From: Notospermus geniculatus
Taxonomy: Eukaryota; Nemertea; Pilidiophora; Heteronemertea; Lineidae
Reading direction: 5' to 3'
Length of the DNA stretch: 64,000 nt
Assembly: GCA_002633025.1 (NCBI GenBank)
Contig: NMRB01000019.1
Span: 500,782-564,781, forward strand
Made by a program: the position numbers and the translations under genes
In this document: piece after piece, positions 60,801-64,000 of the stretch
Layout of the letters: each line of letters opens with the position of its first letter
Numbering within the stretch: position 1 is the stretch's first letter
Notes under the pieces: model-generated
Databases searched by the model: none
What the model saw: only the letters and a program-made list of their open reading frames with translations
Told to the model about the DNA's origin: nothing

Positions 60801-63800
60801 TCACTCATTATTTTCTGTGATATTAATAGAAGCCCATACTGTGATAAATTATAGTGAATTTTCGCAACTGCCTCTTTAGCCTACAACAACAATCAGTGAG
60901 GATTACTTACAAATGTCACAGCCAACTCATACAGCAGATAGATCATTGCTAAACATTGTTGTAGGGCTAAATGGCAGTTGCAAGAAGTTGCAAATGTCCA
61001 TAGGCCTATTATATAAGCCTAGATACTGTAATGGTTCTTTAGTAGATGACAGAAGAAATGAAGATGTGTAGAAATGAGAGTGTTCAGGATGCAGGAATAG
61101 CTACTACGGTATTTTGAAATGTGTCCTACCTTTGGCATCGATCGACTTCTCTGTCATATCGGTACTTCATTCTCAGCATGACTTGTTCTGGAGTAACACA
61201 CCTAAAACAACAGAAACGAAAGAATTAACACACCTATTAGCTTAACATTCCAGCTTGACATCAGGTCCAGGAAGTATCTAAGTAAGTCTGGCAGTATTAG
61301 GTGTCTATTGCAAATAAAACAAAGGTCATTTGTATTCAAGGACTTGGTGTTCCTACTTGAAGCAGTTTTGTCAACGACAGTTTATGTAACCAGAACTTCA
61401 GTCATCAATGGTTTAGAAAATGTGGAAGAGGATTTGGGTACTTACCGACCACCAAAGTGATATGGAAAGGAGACCTCCATGGCAGCAAGCTTCCAGACGA
61501 TCCACCGGTAATGGTTACACAGCCATGAGTCGGTGATCAGGTTAGGGTCAACACCAGGCATGGAGAGGAAGGCACTAAAACAAAGGTTTGAAATCAAGGT
61601 ATCTGAACATTGTGCTCTTAGGGATAGAATATTGTGAATGTGACAAAATAACATCCACGAATTAGAAACACGGAGAGGCATGGGGTCAGGGATAACACTA
61701 ACCTGACAAATTCTGCCTTCCCAGCCATTCCTTGGTCATTAGGGACAAGCCTTGCCCCATCTCCAACCACTAAAACAGGATGCTGCATCAGCACACCTTC
61801 ACTGAACAACTCCAGGATGTTGAAGGAGAAATCACCAGCCGTTTTAGCCGTTACAGCAATGGTGTTGTTGCTTACACCAAGTTGATGAAGCTGGAAAATG
61901 GAAGGAAACTTCAATATATATCAAGTTAAAAGAAATAGAAATGTAGTTGTGTGTACTATAAACTTATCCCATTGTTTCGACTTTTATTAAGGCGCCTATC
62001 CACGGGATGCAGGGTTCTCCACAGGGTTTGAAACAGACCGGGCACTGGTGACGTCACATGATTACTGATATCGGAAGCCGCTGCCGCACGCGCGTCCTCG
62101 GGGGGTCTGGAGGAGGCCTCCCCCAGAAAAATTTGCAATCTAGAAGCCCTGAAATGCGATTTCCCGGCATTTCGGAACACAAATCTAGCTCCTGTCGGTG
62201 CTTGGAAAACCTCAGTGTTATTTAAAGTGAATGATTTTGACCGGGCGGCAATTTTTTTAGACCGGGCGGCGGAATTTTACCCGGGCACTGAGATCAATCC
62301 TGTGTTTTAGAACAGGCATCACGCCCGTTCTGTTACACTAGTGGAGAACCCTGGATAGTCTTCCCAGGGATATTGGCTTTCAATGGGCAATTCACCGTTG
62401 TTTGTTTCCGTATGGCTTATGCCAAGACCAGGGACACTGACAACTGCTCATGACAATGTTGAGTTGCCCAGAGAGAGCCAACTGACATGAGGAAACGCTT
62501 CCATGGGTACGCACCTTCAGTCTTCCTCACGGGACAGAATCATGGGTGGAATTGGTGCAATACCTAGTCATAGATAGAGAGGGGATCAGAGAGCAACACA
62601 GAACTCACCTGGTGTCTTGAGAATTCTCCCGGCATGCCATCCTGCACAGCATCCTTCATCTTCACCCGAGATGGATCACCAGAGGTCCTCATCTCAATCA
62701 GGTTGCCAGGAATGGCACATATCTTTTGTTTCTTCTTCTTTCTTATGGTAAACTCTTGTGCCATTCTTTCCTCTTGCCAGGCCAAGGTCAGACTTTCAAT
62801 GGTCTCGTTGGAAAACTTGGACTGGACTTGATCTTCTGACCTGAATTAGGAAGCTCATCAATAACATGAACATACTTCACGGGAGAGTAGGAGGAACAGC
62901 ATCGAAGTTCACCCCAGAATGCTTTTTGATCAAGACACATAAGGCCGTGTATCCATAGGCTGTTTCCTTGTGGCATGTTTCTCATTCCCTGTTCGCTTGT
63001 GATGCTGTGCATCACAGACAGAGAGAATGAACCTGCGATTTGCTTACTCTGGCCGTCCCCATAGGGCACAAGGCTAGGTCTCATTGTCCTAACGGCTCAG
63101 GAACAAGGGAACAGGAACAGCCTGTGGATACTCGACCTAAGTGAGTCAAGTTGGTGAGGAGTGGAACACAAACCTTTCATCAGCAGAGAGATCTGTCCTA
63201 GTCACATCTGAGACCACTTGGGTAACCTTGGGGGAAGCTTCTTTGGGTTTAGGGCTGTCAGAGAAATTTAACGACTTCCGTTTCACTGGCCCAGTTTGTG
63301 GTAGCACAGGTGATGACTTAGAATCAGTGTTATTCTTGGGCGTATCTTTAAATGGGGTCCTAAAACTGCCCTCTGGTGTTGCCTTGAATGGCGTTGAGAA
63401 GTTCCTGTCTTGAGGTTTCTTATATGGAGTGCTGAAGGAATTGGCCAAACCTGGAGACGGTGTGGCCTTGGAGATGGCTGCTGTGGCACTCTTTGTTGGA
63501 GTGATGAAAGATGTTGGATGTTTGGAAGTCAGCAAGTTGTGCGGCTTGAAGCTGGTTTGCTGGGATCTGTAGAAAGGATGGAACAGGTAAGTTAGTATGA
63601 TGAAAGTGGAGAGTGGAGTAATGTATTGACAACTCATGGAACAATTTAGACAGGAAGCTAACACCAGCGCAGACTTACGAGTCATACTTCTTGAAGTTCT
63701 TGTCACCATGAGGAGTCGTCAGAACTGAACACCGAGAATGTCCCACAGTTGGTAGCTGATCACAGAGTGTTCCTGTAAACAAGACGATATTGATATGTAT

Positions 63801-64000
63801 CTATCAGTAATCTGCAGATAGTTTACAGCAAAAAACTGATTGGCATCTGTGAATGGTGAAGCTTGTTCTCCAAACTTACGAATAACTACGCACCTTCAGG
63901 AGTTGACTTCACTGGATCTCTCCTTCCTATAGATACCCCAACCATCGGCGATCCTTGGTCCGACTTCCTCTCCTCAACCACTGCATGTTGACTTGTGACA
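47830..64000 (-). CDS. BRCA2: BRCA2 homologous-recombination mediator, C-terminal ~1,244 residues in 17 exons (5' part off window)
   Basis: Exons in transcript order: 63894-64000 (continuing beyond the edge), 63679-63772, 63174-63566, 62609-62840, 61703-61890, 61446-61574, 61130-61201, 54721-54829, 54276-54434, 51626-51805, 51226-51376, 50667-50981, 50405-50504, 50055-50160, 49782-49879, 49151-49409, 47830-48873. Every junction has AG and GT, and every codon phase closes without a frameshift. The product matches the BRCA2 DNA-binding domain throughout: NHYRWIVWKLAAMEV, KYRYDREVDR, VELTDGWYGIKT, LKIFANSTR, LLSEGKRLKIYNLA and ELDLVGMVVDV. BRCA2 loads RAD51 on single-stranded DNA in the nucleus, and this domain binds ssDNA and DSS1 (established). 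The BRC repeats would lie upstream and are not visible. Two introns hold mobile elements and one holds an antisense NLR gene. Exon ends were derived by hand and could be off by alternative splice choice at 63174. Confidence 0.97.
49151..50504 (-). CDS. BRCA2: BRCA2 exons: end of OB2 and OB3 fold
   Basis: Exons 50405-50504, 50055-50160, 49782-49879 and 49151-49409. They encode TIWRPSESTIQLLSEGKR, LIYEPRE, ELDLVGMVVDVPPDTQKH and LINLKFWGG, then ACNLSWRRDS. These align in order with the human OB2-OB3 segments IWRPSSDL, IYQPREP, EVDLIGFVVSV, LLAIKFW and AASNLQWRP. The codon split by the 49782/49409 intron reads AG|T. OB3 contributes to ssDNA binding in the known structure. Confidence 0.95.
49521..49640. 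mobile_element. Dispersed foldback element, copy 4 (BRCA2 intron)
   Basis: Contains TGAGTTTTCCCATGGAGTTG, GGGCAATTCACCATTGTTTG and TATGGCTTATGACACTGAC, shared with the 62.4-kb copy. The right arm is partial (ATGCCCATAGAAAGCC). It lies in the intron between the exons at 49409 and 49782. Confidence 0.65.
50667..51805 (-). CDS. BRCA2: BRCA2 exons: OB2 with the tower domain
   Basis: Exons 51626-51805, 51226-51376 and 50667-50981. The first ends the OB1-OB2 link (LKIFANSTRRSRW) and starts OB2 (LHSLFPEGGLVGCVEVVV). The second and third are highly charged and helical (ARMEEKIAKQHDKKKETMY, then LQTGQDVYEAMEQSADPGTI), corresponding to the long tower helices of BRCA2. OB2 resumes at VVPLYKVRVAG. The 50667 exon needs the acceptor TCCATTCAG at 50982 to keep frame. 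That adds a basic, serine-containing stretch (KRKKSSS) before WTRSELASL. Confidence 0.93.
51032..51190. mobile_element. Dispersed foldback element, copy 5 (BRCA2 intron)
   Basis: The left arm TTGGCTCTCCATGGGCAGG and the right arm GAATTGCCCATTGAGAGCCA are inverted copies around a core with TCACTGGTTAAAGTATAAGC. It lies in the intron between exons 51226-51376 and 50667-50981. Confidence 0.65.
52566..52985. repeat. 45/48-bp minisatellite in a BRCA2 intron
   Basis: Eight to nine units contain ATCAAATGGTCTGCTGAGTA and CAAGAAGCCTCAGCATTATA. The first two units are 45 bp, and the next four gain one codon-sized triplet (48 bp). The plus strand therefore stays open with the peptide period YVIKWSAVYQEEASAL until the units degrade near 52870. 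It lacks an ATG start and sits in an intron antisense to BRCA2, so I treat it as a repeat and not a gene. Confidence 0.85.
54276..61890 (-). CDS. BRCA2: BRCA2 exons: helical domain and OB1 fold
   Basis: Exons 61703-61890, 61446-61574, 61130-61201, 54721-54829 and 54276-54434. The first three give the helical domain, with HQLGVSNNTI, GVDPNLITDSW and the hallmark NHYRWIVWKLAAME. The next carries ERDDTPTKRMVLCVAG, where OB1 begins. The last carries VELTDGWYGIKTLLD and GAELMGSQDACLPLE in OB1. Intron positions between these segments give clean phase joins (for example PLE|APADLM). The intron between 61130 and 54829 is 6.3 kb, far longer than the other introns, because it houses the NLR gene on the other strand. 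Confidence 0.95.
54455..54565. mobile_element. Foldback MITE close to a BRCA2 exon
   Basis: Arms of 44 bp (54455-54498 and 54522-54565) begin CGTATTTTAGAACATTCCTT and are inverted copies with a few mismatches around a 23-bp centre. The element is 111 bp. Its left edge is only 21 bp upstream of the exon that starts at 54434, so it lies next to that exon's acceptor region. Confidence 0.75.
55944..60223 (+). CDS. NLR-type receptor: DZIP3-like HEPN - CARD - NACHT - LRR, four exons, nested in a BRCA2 intron
   Basis: Exons 55944-56685, 57006-57314, 57654-57795 and 58069-60223 join with matching phases to 1,115 codons plus TGA. Residues about 15-165 resemble the DZIP3-like HEPN domain (FNKIYPPLILADKL, ILDDHQWKMIYP, DLMLLSSLLREIC, GW...). 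Residues 249-335 form a CARD (LVKSETLTHEEQ, MDALISILL). A short PW...DFY linker precedes NACHT, with Walker A GQSGSGKT at 419-426 and a hydrophobic-DD Walker B at about 492-498 (ILFIFDD). LRRs occupy about 958-1098 (LRLLDLSRNELTHDG). Such receptors are cytosolic sensors that oligomerise and signal through CARD (family knowledge). Departures: TSS where NLRs usually have TSR (residue 530), Cys694 where the winged-helix motif usually has His, and no His after the HEPN arginines. An acceptor-like TTTTTCAG just before the ATG suggests an upstream 5' UTR exon. Ligand and partners are unknown. Confidence 0.9.
56880..56966 (-). repeat. tRNA-derived SINE-like segment in the NLR intron 1
   Basis: On the minus strand the segment starts near AAGCCCGGTGGTTAGTGTGC, an A-box-like stretch. 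It ends GAGTTCGAATCCGGGC, a good B-box with an end able to pair with the starting GCCCGG. The D-arm and anticodon arm do not fold cleanly. It is most likely a tRNA pseudogene or SINE head. Confidence 0.45.
60180..60640 (+). repeat. Tandem array derived from the NLR 3' coding end
   Basis: The last 13 or so codons and the stop (AGTAGGCCTCAAACATCTGT, then GATTGTAGCTGACTGAACTG) recur about six to seven times downstream, at intervals of about 60-90 bp, with drift (AGGCCTCGAACAGCTGTGAT). Between units a GAGCTGATAATGTTGTGTT... segment alternates. The array begins inside the coding sequence and fills the presumed 3' UTR. Confidence 0.85.
62362..62527. mobile_element. Dispersed foldback element, copy 6 (BRCA2 intron)
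   Basis: The left arm TATTGGCTTTCAATGGGCAA and the right arm TTGCCCAGAGAGAGCCAACT are inverted. The core holds TTGTTTCCGTATGGCTTATG and a CAGGGACACTGACAA segment. The extended left end includes AGTCTTCCCAGGGA, and the right end CCTTCAGTCTTCC. It lies in the intron between exons 62609-62840 and 61703-61890. Confidence 0.7.
62609..64000 (-). CDS. BRCA2: BRCA2 exons: linker before the DNA-binding domain and start of the helical domain
   Basis: The four exons 63894-64000, 63679-63772, 63174-63566 and 62609-62840 encode a Ser/Thr/Pro-rich linker leading into the helical domain. The 63174-63566 exon holds three spaced copies of an F[S/R]TP[F/Y]K pattern (SFSTPYK, NFSTPFK, SFRTPFK). Vertebrate BRCA2 has a single related FK-containing stretch just before its DNA-binding domain (recalled from the human protein, not aligned here). 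The 62609-62840 exon contains the basic RKKKKQK segment, matching the KKKQRQR region of human BRCA2. The GTTTGT donor after 63174 is weak but keeps the frame. Confidence 0.85.

Overview
This window is animal nuclear DNA. Genes are split by GT..AG introns, intergenic DNA is long and AT-leaning, and there are many foldback elements, minisatellites and a satellite array. The recognisable genes are BRCA2, a YIPF5/YIP1-family gene and an NLR immune-type gene. A DZIP3-like HEPN domain joined to CARD-NACHT-LRR, frequent ACATGTA words and a (TTAGGG)n tract suggest a marine invertebrate with rich innate immunity, such as a cephalochordate, another non-vertebrate deuterostome or a lophotrochozoan. The species cannot be fixed from the sequence. 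Several N gaps sit exactly at the edges of near-identical duplications, so parts of the left half may be haplotype or assembly duplications.

Layout. 1-40.7 kb holds no protein gene I can support. It contains a triplicated block (1.7-4.4 kb), a foldback element with a perfect 9-bp target duplication (5.37-5.71 kb), a 2.4-2.6 kb tandem duplication (6.1-11.1 kb), decayed non-LTR reverse transcriptase fragments (11.3-12.3 kb), a 1.06-kb duplication around a gap (23.9-26.3 kb), a telomere-like tract nested in a mobile element (34.2-34.6 kb), and a second foldback element (34.6-35.3 kb).

40.7-43.4 kb (+) carries the last three coding exons of a YIPF5/YIP1-like ER-Golgi membrane protein. A palindromic 65-66 bp tandem array lies in one of its introns. 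43.8-47.1 kb is satellite DNA: a 97-bp array, then a 200-bp array that reverses orientation at about 46.62 kb.

47.8-64.0 kb (-) is the 3' part of BRCA2. Seventeen exons with fully consistent splice phases encode about 1,244 residues: the linker before the DNA-binding domain, the helical domain, OB1, OB2 with the tower, OB3 and an S/T-P-rich tail. The 5' part, where BRC repeats would be expected, lies beyond the right edge.

Inside one 6.3-kb BRCA2 intron, on the opposite strand, sits a complete four-exon gene (55,944-60,223, +). It encodes an NLR of about 1,115 residues with the order HEPN (DZIP3-like), CARD, NACHT, LRR. This antisense nesting of an immune receptor in a homologous-recombination gene, together with the receptor's unusual motifs, is the most notable biology here. 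The end of its coding sequence has been amplified into a tandem array in its 3' flank.
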